Assembly (NCBI GenBank): GCA_964036295.1 | Contig: OZ038462.1 | Coordinates: 39,165,680-39,229,679, forward strand | Direction: 5' to 3' | DNA: 64,000 bases | From: Plumapathes pennacea | Taxonomy: Eukaryota > Cnidaria > Anthozoa > Antipatharia > Myriopathidae | Part shown: positions 1-13,900 of the stretch, in pieces | How the letters are laid out: each line of letters opens with the position of its first letter | Position numbering within the stretch: the stretch's first letter is position 1 | Program-made: the position numbers and the translations under genes | Notes under the pieces: model-generated | What the model saw: the letters and a program-made list of their open reading frames with translations, nothing else | What the model was told of the DNA's origin: nothing | Database searches by the model: none

Positions 1-75
1 TATACACAGGTCGTGATATCTCTGCAGAAAGCGATCATTTGTAAGTACAAGATATATCACTTCAAGGCAACTTAC

Positions 76-299
76 CATGTGGAATACAGTCCTTTAACAG
101 CCATCTCTTCGTCTTTCATTTTGCTGGGATTCTCGTATTTGCACTGACGGCCTCCGCAAAACATCGAACATTGGACTGTTCCGGGAGTGAGATGCCGAAT
201 AGACTCTGACAAACGCGAATATTTCGGCCCTGCATCTTTCTCCAGTTGTTTAGAGTCCAGATGAGTCCACTTCACTTGTCCGCTATTGCCTTCCGCCAT
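76..299 (-). CDS. PTPDC1: PTPDC1-like protein tyrosine phosphatase, first coding exon (partial gene)
   Basis: This exon holds the first 74 complete codons of a protein that I recognise as the N-terminus of protein tyrosine phosphatase domain-containing protein 1. The diagnostic stretch is the conserved pre-catalytic segment TPGTVQCSMFCGGRQCKYEN followed by AVKGLYSTW. The start ATG at 299-297 has A at -3 and G at +4, a strong initiation context. The exon ends at 76 before a GTAAG donor and splits the Trp codon (phase 2). The catalytic HCxxGxxR exon would lie at lower coordinates, outside the window. PTPDC1 is a dual-specificity-type phosphatase linked to cilia and centrosomes in vertebrates; function here is inferred from homology only. 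The family call is confident; the rest of the gene is unseen. Confidence 0.85.
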
Positions 300-1956
300 C
301 CTTCAACAACAACAGGCATAAACAATGACTAAAACAACTTGAACAAGGTTTGAACAACAGGGCATCGGGAGCGAAGATAATACTAGTTCCCAGATCCTCT
401 AGCACTTCAAAATGGCGGATGGCATAATTACGTAATCGATTTCAATTTTCCGCATGTATTTGTTTTCTACCAATTGCACCGACTGCTAATAAAAAGCTTG
501 AGATTTCAAGTCTATGATTATGAAAAATATTTTATATGTGGGTCAGCAACATTTTTTTATTTCATTCTATTGGCGGGGGCGGGATAAATTTGCAGCTGTT
601 GTTCACGATTTTACAGCTCCTGCGGCCATTCAAGACATTAAACACACTGCACGTGTACCTCTGTAGTTCAATATAATTGCTGGATGCGCTCAGACACGGT
701 ATATTATAGTCAGCAGTTATGAAGTAACTTTAAAGCAGTTTGCAAGGGGAAAAAAGAACGGGCTTCAACAAGAATAGAACCCAGCACCATCTCGATACCA
801 GTGCGATGCTCCATATCCAACGAGCTATAAAGCCGTATGGAAGCTAGCCAGTTCCAGGCTCTCGTGATACTGAAGGCATGGTGCCGCAGAAGAACGAAAA
901 TGAAAATAATAGCGCGCGGGCCATAGCCCCAGTCTTTCCCTCCTTCCTACCTTGCGACATTTTTGCGTGTTTTCTGCATGGAACACTTATATGGGAGCTG
1001 GTCAAGTGTATGGTTCGAACTGTACTCGTCACAGTATGATGGGAATAATAATGATGATACACAAAACAAATCACACCGCAAACAAGTTTACACTGTTCTG
1101 TGACTGCCAGATTATCCCGCAGGGCCGTTTTTGAACACCTCGTGTAATGGCACGAAATCCACGTTCACGGCCGTCAATCAGCGGCTAACACGGCCGCAGC
1201 GCAGCTTATCCTGGCCTGGGGATTTCGAGCTGTTCTTATATAAGCCGCGGCTTATCTTGGACGTGAAACCGCGAACCATTTATACGAGTCTCACGTCTTG
1301 TGTAAGCCGTACTCGTATAAATGGGGCTATTCACGTCTTATGTAAGCCGCGGCCTATGCAAGCCGCGGCATATTTTCTCCCGTATAAACGACCCCAGTAT
1401 GTCTTATGTGGTTCGGAAAAAACTTATTGCCAAAGAATATATTTTGTGCTAAAATAAGAAAACAAATAAAGTCAGTAAATATGTCTGCAAAGGTTTATTT
1501 TACCACACAGTGAATTGAGCAAGTGAAAGTAGTTACATACATGACCGGGCGTTAGTTATATTAAATTAAGTGACTTTAGACGAGAAACGAACAAGAGCGA
1601 ATTTGAGTGTAACTACTGAGTAATTCACTGTCTTCTGGCTGTACTAGGAGGATATGTTTTGACCTAATAAACGAAGCTTTTCATCTTTACCTAAAAGACC
1701 TATTTCCTTGAAATATTTTATGGTCAATGTGCTTGAATTTTACTTGCTTGCATATATTTATTTTTTATTTAGCTAAACTCAATTCATATTAATTATGACA
1801 TAAATTATTTCGAGTTACGAGTTAGAGAGGTCTGAAGGAAGAAAAAGAAACAAGAAAGAAGCCAAAGAAAGAGGAACTCGAGATCTGAGGAGAGGATTTC
1901 AATTTGGCCCGGCGGGCTAAGAGAGGATTAAGGCAATTAGATGAAACAATCAAGGG
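300..1956. other. Intergenic region: PTPDC1-like promoter side and receptor 3' flank
   Basis: The stretch next to 300 should hold the 5' UTR and promoter of the PTPDC1-like gene; no TATA box is evident. Towards 1956 it holds the receptor's 3' UTR. Candidate AATAAA signals on the minus strand are at 1764-1769, 1757-1762 and 1494-1499. Repeated GC-rich words such as taagccgcggc occur between about 1230 and 1375 and look like repeat-derived sequence. No convincing coding region is seen; the short plus-strand frames at 952-1457 have no recognisable motifs. Confidence 0.5.
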
Positions 1957-1986
1957 CTAGAAGTCGTTGTTTTCTCGCCATTGTTT
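1957..1986 (-). CDS. Receptor exon 104: last nine residues and stop
   Basis: After a strong acceptor (polypyrimidine tract ending tttttcag, with a ctaac branch-like word upstream) the frame reads KQWRENNDF and then TAG. Phase 0 matches the preceding exon. No PDZ-binding motif is apparent at the C-terminus. This is the least certain exon because it is short and rests only on splice signals and frame. Confidence 0.55.
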   Translation of the reverse strand, partial: KQWRENNDF

Positions 1987-4900
1987 CTGAAAAAGAGTGA
2001 TAGCCAAGTTGTTAGTCAATAAGGAATGAAAAACAAAAACAAAAACAACAACAACAACAACAACAGCAACAGCAACAACAGCAACAACAAAAAAATATCT
2101 CTAAACTAAACAGTGAAAGAAAGGAAGTTGGAGAAAGCAAAACGAAAACAAAGTGAACATTACTATATTATGAATGTATCTTTAGTTTGAGTTAATAAAT
2201 TTGAGTTGTAACACCGACGTTTTGGTCATAACTTTTACAGAGCTTTTTAAGTGGCTAAATCAAATTTGCTTGTGACAATGAAAAGGTCAAACTAACATAC
2301 GGGATGTGTTTACATACCTTGACTTGTACATTCGGTTCATAAAGCGAGTGCCTTCTTTGAAGTGGCCGTTTGAGGGTAAGCGATGTGTTGGTGTATGCCG
2401 TGGCCTGCGGACAAACGATTAAATGATTGTTTAGTTTATGTGCTGTACTGTGTCATAAGGATCACAGATCATTCAATTAAAGATCTGAGAGAAGGAAACA
2501 ATATCAAAGTCCAAATGTACCAAATACGACCGTTATACCTGAACTGGCTCAAGCTTCAAAGGGTTAGACTGAAAAAAGGTCTAATCGGCCTAATCCACCA
2601 CAGGATTAGCTTAATCGGGCTTCAAACAGCTGTGCCCAGAAGATAAATATATAGTATTCTTTTAGTGTTTAGAATGAACTGTTAACCCATTTGAAGTTGT
2701 GAGTTCTTCTACTGGACATGTAAAACAACAAGAACATGTTTTTGTTTTGTTTTTGTTTTGTTCTTTTTTGACAAACACATGCATACCTTGCTGACAGACG
2801 AGGAGAACATCTGTGCATCTCTTGAGTGGCCAGAAATTTGTTTGCAGTGTGCATCGGAGCTGCCAAATACAGTTATCGAATCCCATCTGGGCCTGAGGAA
2901 CTTTCTTTTAAACATTTTAGAGACCTGAAATATTTAAACAGACATAATACTTTTAACTATTATTATTATATCACAAGCTGTAATAATTAAAATGGGCGAA
3001 TTTTGGCAGTAAATGGGCACTTCATATTTATGAAATGGAGTTACATTTCCTTACTTCCTGAAGCAAACTTAGATTAATAGAGAAAAACGTACAACAGTCT
3101 CCGTTTATCGGAGGCAAAACGTGAATAATTGGATAAGGTTTGCACAATCACCTATACCGCAATTTCAAAGTTAAACCTGTGTTCGGGTTCAAATTTTAAT
3201 TATTTTGATTCTCCGTCACGGGGTTCTGGACTCCAACTACAAAATGTGGATTTCTGAATGTTTCAGAATTTTACAATCATGTTGAACAATGACTACCAAA
3301 ACATTTAATAATTAAGCTATTGCTTAACATTCGTTCTTCATTCATACACGACACGGCTTAATAATGATAATTCAAAAAGGTGATTACAATACAAAGTAAC
3401 CGGGATATTTACTGAGAAATGGATTATTTGCAATTCCAGCACAAGTTTTGTATCCTTTCCACTCACTACAGATACGCAGTAGATTTCCCGTTATACTTAC
3501 CTCGGTATTTAAGACGCAGTTGTAGAAAAAGAAGAATACACCCTGTGTGTGAAAGCAATCCCACTGCTTAAAAATAGATATTAAAAATGGATGCATGTGG
3601 TGTGACCTAGCATAATGACGTGTAACATTAACGCAGTGCGACGTAGGACATTGTATTGCAGTGTGGTATGAGTTGGTGCATTGCATTGTTATAGTCTGAT
3701 GATCATGACAAGCGGTGGTCATCTGAATGAAACATAGACAATAAGAAAGTGTATAATGTAGCAGCTGCTAGTGCTGTAATAGGGTGTAGTGTGTACGTAG
3801 TGTAGTATGGTCTCACCATGTGTTGGGTAGTGTGTGTCAGGGTAAGTATTGGAATGCCGTGGAGTGATGGGAACAGAGCAGCAGATGATTCAGTAAAACG
3901 TAGAAAAAAACTGCAGTAAACAGTTGTAAATAACTGGCCTGTTTGAGGCTTTTTGTTTGAGGTCTTATTGTCTCATGCGGTATGCTGTGCCAAAAAGCGA
4001 CTCGGCTTTGGCGCAGCAAATGTGAAAAAGTATACCATCCCCTCAACCTGCGAGGGTACTGGTCGCGGAACGATCTAGCAATATATTTAGCGGAGTGAAC
4101 GACAAACGACCGACAGACCTCTTCGGGCCGCGCGTCATTCTGGGGTATGTTTTTCAAAACGTACCTCGCAGGGCGAGGTACATATCGCGTTCTTAGTAAC
4201 ATTGATTCACAATCCTTTGTACGTTTGAACATCATATTTTTGGTAACACTGATTCACAATTCTCGGAGCTTACCTGGCTTGAGCTAAATAACACAAAGGC
4301 GTATGATAACACTAAGCTATCGGAGTTGACGTGCATGAGTCCGAGAATCCACGAAATGCAGAGTAAAGCTAACATTATTGATACACCCTTCAGTTCTCGC
4401 CTGTTAAAGAAAAAGGAACGCCCAACAATGAGTTCTGAGCCTTCACAACAAGTCCGCTACAACTTATTCTCTTACACCAGCTCTTCTATCTACTGGATGT
4501 TAAGTTTTGTGCCAGAGTATTATCCTTTGAAAACAACATGGCGACATCGTTTAACGAGCGATTGATTTGGAAAAAAAAAAAAGTGCTGGGGCCAATTCAA
4601 TTAGCATTAGTTAACAAGTGCAATTTACAAGTTGGACCATTAAATGTATTTAAACACAACTAAACGGACTGTAATCTGACAAAAAGTTGACAGTGTAAAA
4701 CGTTACAGATAAAGGTGTTGAACTCAGTACAAATGAACTGCAGCAGAATATGACCATGGTATTGGATTAAAGTTGCTAAACGTATGGGAAAATTGGTCCG
4801 ACTTGTAAACTACACATGCCGATGATCTACTGCCCCCGGGTGTATTTTCCTTGTGTGAGGTTGAGAGGTTATAGTTCCCGCATCGTCAGAAGTCCCTCGC

Positions 4901-7900
4901 ACGCGCCGAACCTATTGCAAATTGACTCACTGCTCATTTGCATTAAGTTCGGCGCATGTGAGGAGCGGTGTCTGAACCGGATCTAATTCTGCGCGTGAAA
5001 CATTACCTGATGGCCGTGATTCCCGCTTTGTCGGAGTTTTTTCTCTCAGGAGTTTTGCGTCGCCTGGCCGTAGCGGGTGAAAACAAAAGCCCAGTTACCA
5101 TGCCCAATGCGATGGTATTTATCTGCGGAATTACAAATTACATTACAAAATTAGAAGTTTGATTAGGGTATATCAATCCAGGCTTTTATATATTATTTTA
5201 CTCGCCTCAATTGGGGCTGTTGTAATTATTCCAAGAAGGCATTCATTCGGTTATTACGATGCTGGTAGAGAAATCAGAGCCCCCCGTATTATAAAAATCG
5301 TCGGAGTTTAAGAAGAGCGGAACACTTCAAAAGAACTGAAAATCAGCAAACAGCATCGCTCTTTGTCTAAAGGAGATCGAACGGGTCAAAACAGCCAACG
5401 AATGGAGCTGAGCATATATATATCTCAACGGTAAACAAAATTATGTCGAAATATCCCGTGGGAGGAAAGAATAATGGTAGCGCAGGCAAAATATAATACG
5501 TCAAGTTATTGTGAACTCACCAAGAACATGGCACCCATTGGTGGAACGACTAACGATAAGAGAACAAGGCTTGGTACCCAGCACCTAAAGACAAGAAACT
5601 CTAGAAACTAAGTATAGCAGAAAAGCCGGCTTCAACTGAAGACCAGAGTGTATAGAGGGAAATTTCGGTTCAACTTTTGAGTGTTAATTTCAGATTTGCG
5701 TGATTCCTATCTATAGTTCGAGAAACAAGCACAAACAGAAACAGTAAAAAACAACAAAGACAGTTGCCACAGAAGAAAAACAATCTAGCCAGAAAAATAG
5801 AAAAAGGGAGATAAGAAAAGCGGGAATAGAGAACATACACGTCTTCAGTTCCGTAGCTATCCCAAAACGCAGCCATCGATAAGTTAATGACAAAAGCCGG
5901 AAAACCTGAAAGTATAATAATGATAAATGACTTTATTAGTTTTGTCCGAAAACAGCAGTAAGAAGTGGAATTAAAAAGGATGACTGATTGAACACTGACT
6001 AAAATTATGTTCAAAGCAGAGTTATAGGCTAACAAACACGACTTCGACGAAGCCCAATTTTGTGAAGCCACAGATTAGTTTAGTCGAGCTTTGAAGAGGC
6101 GTAACCAGAATTACACTGTTCTTACCGTATCCTAGACTGTAGAATCGCTTCAAAAAGCTTTTCTTTTCTGCGCCAAAATGCCTGATAAGAGAGAGATAAA
6201 GGTGCCATCCTTGGACAAGCATCCAGCTGAACATGGCGACGAGGAAGAAGTGCAGCCATATGGCCACTGCTTTACAAAGTCCCTGCAAAGACCCGAAAGA
6301 AACATGTCTTTATTTACCTCAATTTGTAAGAGCATATCCTTCAGTGATGAACTCATAGTGTTGATTTTGAGGAATGGTATTAAATTCAAGACTAACAGAA
6401 AGACTGAATAAAATGAGAAGAAGCATAAATCCGCGAATAACTGCATGCAACGTTTGGGTCGTACAAATTTGTCATGTACTATTAAATATATACGATTACG
6501 ATAGGCGAGCGACGTTGCGAAATCTCTATTTAGAATCCTACAGATGAAATTCTTAATCCCACTGGATAAAGTTCTTTAAATTATGCAGAAGATAAAACCT
6601 TGGGACTCCAGAAAATGATAGTGCAGGTATAGTATAGGTATGTCTGAGTGACATGTAGGTATGAAAACGCCCCATACAAGGGACTACAATAACTTTTGGT
6701 CACGTGATCTTTGCTCTTTTGTGGACAGAACAGATGATCACACGTGCTCGTCACCTTATTTTGAGTCTGGTTCAAACCAAGGAGGAAAATGAGTTGTGTG
6801 ACGCCAATGCTGAAGGCCAAGTTCTTGTGTACATGGGCTCTGTCTGACTTAAAGCTGCAGAAGAAATTACGCGAATCGGCTTGAGTCGCATCACACCACA
6901 CCACTCTGATAATTGACACGTTACTAGTGGACGGATCACGACAATTCCTTGTCACATGACGCAGTCGACACGTCACGATGTTTACGTCACCTGAACTCCA
7001 AGGAAATGGTGGTCGAAGTGAGAACACAAGATATCACAGCAGCTACTCTAAAGACGACAAAATGTCTTTTTCCCTTCATACATGGGCAATAATTATTTTG
7101 TATAATCCTCGTGTACGAAGACAAAAGAGCCATTTCTACAAACAAGAAGCACAACCATCCCGGCTACAAACATTACTGACAACATTATTAAACCGTACAA
7201 TTATCTGAACAACACTTCAAAAAGTTGGGCAGGGATTTCGCAAATTATAATCCTGTTCAATTTTTCTCTTGAACTTATTGAAAGTTAATACATGCTAAAG
7301 ACATAAAAAGTAAGGAAGAGTCAAGGATAGAGTGGGGTCCAAATGACGTGCAGGATCCCGAGGCTAGTGAACTTACTGCAGCATACTGTACACGACGACC
7401 AACAAGAAACAGCACGTGACAGACGATATGGAACCCATGATTGTCAGGATAAACAGGACCAGATTTTTCTCGGCAGGACTGGGTTCCTATGGCGTTCAAA
7501 GGAAATAATTCAACACCCTTCAATTATTTCAATCTTCCAACAGAGCTCATGAACAAAAACTGTCAAGAGCATGCGTAAATGTTGGTTGCCTTCCCGCTGC
7601 AACCAGCATCTACACACTGCGAACTGCAACGAGTTGACCCAGAACATTATAAGTAATTTACGATATAAGAATGACGCAAACTTTTATTGTTGCTACTATC
7701 CCGCATAACATCCGGCGCCACCCTACCCCTCAAATTGGGTTTTTTGTTTGCGTCAAAAAATAGAAAAGTCCCTACCGGTGGCGGGTGTTCATCCATTAGA
7801 AGAGCAAAGCTCGTCATGTGTGAACAGTGACACACAGTGTATGACTTATTGGTGTGATGTACAGAGCAACCTCCAACTGGCCAGCGGTCCTCTGGAGTTC

Positions 7901-10900
7901 TGCAAAAGGCAAACAAACAATCAAACAAACGAACAAACAACTGTATTGTATAACATATGATGTTTTTGGTGCGACTCTAGCTAATAACATGGATACTCTC
8001 TTCTTGCACAAAGTCAGACAAGACTACCTTAAATTAGATTAGTAAATTTTGGGCATAGCATAAAGAATAATCAGTAGATACGAGTTTGATCAACTTACAT
8101 TGACTGCATGTTAAGGAAGGCACATTTTACCGCGTCTGTTTCATTCGGCTCCTGTGTAACACGAAAGCAAATATCAAATTCATGTCGATAAAACAGAGCT
8201 TGTCTTTTGTCAGGCAGTATTATTTCTGGTTCACACGTGTAAATCAGAAGGGAGGCGGGTACGGAACTTCGCGAAACCAAAATTATTCTCGGAAACTTAT
8301 AGTGTGCTGTCTGACTCGATTAACTCGATAAACGAAAGTTACACTTCAAATAGCCTGTAACTTTCTTCTTGCATGTGTTTAGTCAATTGTATATGACGAG
8401 CATCCATGTATTTTTCTGTGAAGCAAATTCAATGTGTCTGTCTGTTGTACTTGCTTTACACGAGCATCTTACCAGGTGCTTGAACACCAAAACAATTGGT
8501 TCGGCAACGGACGAGATTTTCTCCCCTTCTGCAGTTACTACTGTTGCTGCAACTACCAGTGAGTTGATATGAGAGCCATTGGCAATAGTTCCAGTTTCCT
8601 GAAGGGACCTGCAAGGTGAGAAATGAAGCAAGTAATATCTCGATCTTCTGCTGAAACGCGAGCTTAATTTGGATCACAAGATGTACAAGCAGAGCAGAGG
8701 ATGAGAAAGGCGATTAGAGTAGAAATATAGACGTACAGAGCGGGAGAAATAGTAACATTGAACGGAGTGACGGGGACGAATAACAGTGCTAATTCTTTTT
8801 TCCTTCTTCCTAACTAGCTCATATTCAGTGAGCTCTAGCCCTGAACATAACATTTTTTCTAGCCCGATATCAAATTTTTCTAGCCCTGGGCGTCGGGCTA
8901 GCGTATGTTCGCGCCCGGAGAGAGGAAAAAATAAATAAAAAAGGAAAGGGCAAGGCCAAAGAAGTTGGACAAAACTTCAAAAAAGCGCAAAGAAGGTCAA
9001 ATGAAAAATCTAACGCTATGGAAGAAACTGTCCGCTTTGCTTATTCTACATTTAGAGAAGCGAGATGCATCACCATGTGGAAGTACTCAGATTTACGGCT
9101 ATGAATCATAGCACTCTCTTAACTTATGAAAAATGGTATACGAAGCAATTTGTATATAAATGTAGTTCGTCCTTTTATCGAGTAGGGTTTCCTGATGATA
9201 TATATTCTCATATCAGTAGCTAATGGAAACACTGTAAGGTGTTCGCTCACCTTATCTTGACGAGTGGATCAGATGTAAGCAGATCGCCCAGGTTTCTATA
9301 AAACACGGTACTGAGGCTACTGTAGTAAGCTGTATACGGACAAGGAGAAGAACAAAATAATAACAGGCCGTGAAGCAACTTTGCTGGAAATAGCGACTTT
9401 TAACAAATGAATCTCCCCACTTCTCTACCCAGACACTTCACGGAACTTTCTTTCGAAGGAAAACACTAAAAAGTACGTTTGTACCTTTGAGAAAACTATT
9501 CACTAAAACTTTTCACTTTCGCGCCGTTTGAAAGTTAAAGGTTTTGTGACAACCAAAGCATGGGGGCTTTGTGCGCAAGCTATGTGAATAAAACGTACGA
9601 TATTACTAAATTTGTACCCTTTTATTTGCAAAAAAGTTGGTCACAAAAGTTTTGTGAATAAAATCAGAAGGAACCTTTGAAAATGTTCGTAAGTATGACT
9701 CATGCAAGATAGGTCAAGTATGCTTAAGTCATATTTACGAACTTTTTCGGTCGCACGAAAGTTTTGTGAATCCAGGCCCAGTTCTGTGCTTGGAACACTG
9801 TAAGGTATGTCAGACACGCGTATGTGTGAAATAAATTAATCCCACCCTACCCCCAAATGATAAAGCCATTCTTACATACCATTAATGATGTAGACATCGT
9901 TTGCAAACATTCCTCCCTTGCCTCCGACGCAGTTCTGCGCATGTCCGTATTTCTTGTACGTGAGATGCGCAGTTGCACTTGAGCCACACCAGCCGCCATC
10001 TTGAATAGCGAACACACTCCATCCCCGGCTGTTGGTCACCTCAGCACACTTTTCCACGGCCTTGTCGCGTGTTAGGAAGCTTCCTTTTAACAAGCTGTGA
10101 GTCCCCTCTACGGTTGGAATGGCTCGATCTTGATCATTGTCTGCGAAGCAACCTAAGTGCGAATAAACACCTGGAGAAAAAGTAGAGAAAAAAGAATAGG
10201 CATTATGTGAAAAATAAAATTACAGATAAGACACATCACTAATCTAGACAATAATTTGATGATGATCATACTAAAAGTTTTTCTGGGTGTGACATTACAC
10301 TGACAGACAAGTTTGAGTTTTTACTTCCATGTGTTACTGCGCCTTAATTTATCCAAGTGCCCAACTGACGTTTTAGTGCCCGCAAAATTATTAGCAGACG
10401 TACCAAATATGTACTAAAAAATTGGTGAAGAAATAGGAACATGACACTGAGTCCTGACACTGTTCTCTTACCTTGGGCCAATTTTTTTTGCAGCTCGTTT
10501 CCAAAGACCGCAGGCGGGAACAGAACCTGTCCCTCCACTGCGGACGAGTTGCTCTGTAGATTGACGTACGAGTAACTTCTGCCAGGGAACTCAACCATCT
10601 CCACGATATCCACGGAAGCATCTGCAGGTACACATGTGATGAAAGGGTACATCACACACTGAACGCATGCAAATTTCTGCGTTTGTCTATTTCTGTATAT
10701 CTGTGCAAAACCCATTTATTTACTTGCTTACGACTGTTTTAACATAAGGGTTGCTTTTCACGTCCCATATTTTTGTGCTATCAGTGGCTTGGTGGCACTA
10801 AACAGTGTAGCAATATCGAGAGCAATATGACGGCCTAATCGAAGTTTAGTATCAACTTACCGACATATCTGTTGGTGTCAAAGCGCCGTTTGCACTATTT

Positions 10901-13900
10901 TCGCTAAAGTCACAAGTGCGACCGCGGCCAAATACTCACACATGCATACATACACGGCTGACAGATGGACACTTCACTCTCAGACAGTTCGGTCTCTCTC
11001 CGCCTGTATTTAATCTTTTACGTACCTATATTTCGTGTGCTAGCCTTCAATGACATGCTGTGGAACAGGCTTGGGTCGGTGATGGCATGGGCTTTCATGA
11101 CGTTCAACTGAGCACTACCCACAATAAATGCCAGACGCTCAATCATGGCCACCATCTCCGATGACTTCAGGGCGGGCTGTGAAATGGACACAGAAAGATT
11201 CGTTAAAAGACCCGGTGGACTTAGCGAGGTTTTGTTTTAATAGGTGGGCCTTTACAAACAGTTACGTCCACTGCTTGTTTAATTTCTCACAATAAAACCA
11301 TCTATACAAATTTCATTATCAGGAATGCCTTGTCGATGAGGAAAAAGAAACCGTCGTGGATTAATCTTCCATTTTTTAACGCTAAAGAACCTGCCTTGTT
11401 CGAAATTTGGAGCGCCTTTATGGCCTGAGCGGTGTCAAGATTGTGTGGTCAAATCCATTTTCAGACTGAGCCCTTTTAACCAGTAACCTTTTCAGCGCCA
11501 GTTGAAGGCAAATTTGACGGCCTCGGTGAACGTCCAACACCTTATCTTCTAAGGGATAGTTAAAAGACACATTTCGACCCAAGTGAAAGCTCTCAATGAG
11601 TACACTCTAATAGAAGTGTTCACTTCTTGTTGAGCGAAGTTCATGTGTATATTGCATCGTTCTTTCTTGGCTAGAAAAACAGCAGATTCAGCAATTGGTT
11701 CGAAAGTTTGTTGCACTCTAGCAGTTCTATTAGTAGTGATTCCTACGTCTTACTGTTGACGCACAGTGAACACAGATCAACCCGTATCAGTATTAATGGA
11801 TACTTTTTATTCATGCTATTCCAATATACTGCTCCTGATGCCCAGATTTTGTGTAATTACCTTTTTCATTCCATTCCAGGCGTCTCTGTTTTCGTATATG
11901 AGAAGATTGTCAAAGGGTTTAATTGTAATCTGTAAATGAAATAAAATAATAGCCTTACAATCACACAGTCACACCATGATACCGTTGACTATTAAACCAT
12001 CAACAATCAAACCGTCAGTTTAACGGCAATTAACCCATAAACCGGGCAAAAAAGGAACAATCAAGCCATTAAAAAGACAGTCAGGCAGCCAAATAAAGTT
12101 TCGGCTCCACATTTTGTGAACACAGCCGGAAGAGGTGTTACAGTATATTGGTCTGTCAGACTACATGCAGACTGTTCAGAGAGTTCTTTCTGTGTTGCTC
12201 ACCTCAAAGAATTTTCCCAGTTCTTCTGTGGTGATGTTGAGCAAGGTACTGTTGCATTTGTCGACCACAAATCTTAAGATTTGCAGGGCTACAATAATGT
12301 CTCCAGCGTAGATCTTGTCGACTTGTGGATCGGTGATTTCTGTTAATCTGATCGTTACATTCAGGAGATCGTCGAGTGTTAGATTGCCCCAAAGCAAGAG
12401 CCTGTCCACCTGCACAAAAAACAAACAAACAAACAAACAAAAAAAAAACAAGACAAGAGAAGAAACTATTGAACAATTTTGAAATGCTTTATATTATGTT
12501 AACGTTCGTTAGTATTGAATAAAAGTGAACTGTCTTTCCAGTTTGTAGTTGCAAATATAGCTCTGAAATGACTCGGGTTCTCGACGGGATTCGAACCCTT
12601 GGCCTCCGCAAACCCGGTGTGACGCTCTACCACTGAAACCTTTGAGGCACATTTCAGTTTTTGCAACTTAGCCCCAGAGCAGTGGATGTCTTAGTCTTAC
12701 TAACAATGATAGTGATATAATAACAAATGTGAAATGGCTATTCACACATCACCAATAAATGTTTTACGTAGAAGGTTCCTTTTGCAGCCGTTTTCAATTA
12801 CCTATATTTCTATTGTTGCACCCCGAAGAAGGACTAACAGCTAAATAAAAAAAAAACAAGCTTTATGCAACTCAGTGCATGTAGCAATGATACGTTATCG
12901 AAAGACGCACATTTCAGTTGCCATAACACTATTCAATCACACGTCAACAACAACAACAATAGATAACAACAACAGCACTAAAACACCAGAAACCATTCAT
13001 TTACTTCATGTAGTAGTTCTGTCATCGCTTTAGTTGTACAGCGGGTCAGATCCGGCACGCCCCACACTCCACCGCGCATTCCGTTGTAACATTGCCTCTG
13101 CGCTTTGCCTGGAGGGAAAAACACGAGACGGTGTTTTGTATGCAACCAAAAACAGACAAACAGCATAACATCAACTCCATCCATCTGCCCGATCGCTAAC
13201 AAAGACTAAGCTTAGACCTGTTGGATAAGTTATCAAACCGCCTTGCATGCCTCTCTTAGTTGTGCTTAAATAAGTGCCTAAATATATGGGGTTCTCTTGC
13301 GAAAGTACCAGCAAGTACAAAACGTCAAATAGATAAGAACTAAGAGAAAATAGGTTCTTCTGATGTCCTTTCGATTTTTTCTTTGAGTCATTTGTGGCCA
13401 TCTTTGTAGGTTGCGTATAACCGATGCACGCGTTTGAATTTCCTTCTCATAAGTTACCTATGAAGAGATGTTGTGGACAGGGTTTTTCATCCATACTGCC
13501 TGCAACAGTTGAACTCCACTCCAGGTCCTGCCGCCACTCCGAATCACAATAAGCCGTGTCGCCCTTAGCGGCTGAAAAGCAACAAAGGGAATGATAAAAA
13601 ACGAACTATTGCAACGCCCAGAGTCACACTAAATTATGTCACCCTTAAAAGCTAGGTTGAGCTAAGGTATGTGGTTTCTAAATTAAAATTCACAAATTCT
13701 TATCTCAACTGAAAGTAAATTATCAAAATATCAATGGAATATAGTCGCACTTTGCATAATTATACACAATAACTGTTAGTTATATACTACAACTTCAAAC
13801 GCAATCATTTTCTCTGTTCAACTTATAAACGCAATCACATCGTCAGCATTTATTGACTGGGGAATCCAAGTGAATAAATCACTCTGGTAATTGTTAATAA

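Noticed and set aside
1131-1457. 108-residue plus-strand frame
   Set aside because: It overlaps repeated taagccgcggc words and shows no domain; more likely repeat sequence than a gene.
3837-4235. 132-residue minus frame next to the TM6 exon
   Set aside because: It lies in the intron between exons 101 and 100, has no motif, and conflicts with the better supported splice pattern.
12573-12650. A functional tRNA gene
   Set aside because: A and B boxes are present, but the acceptor stem does not pair properly, so I list it as a SINE-like tRNA relic.
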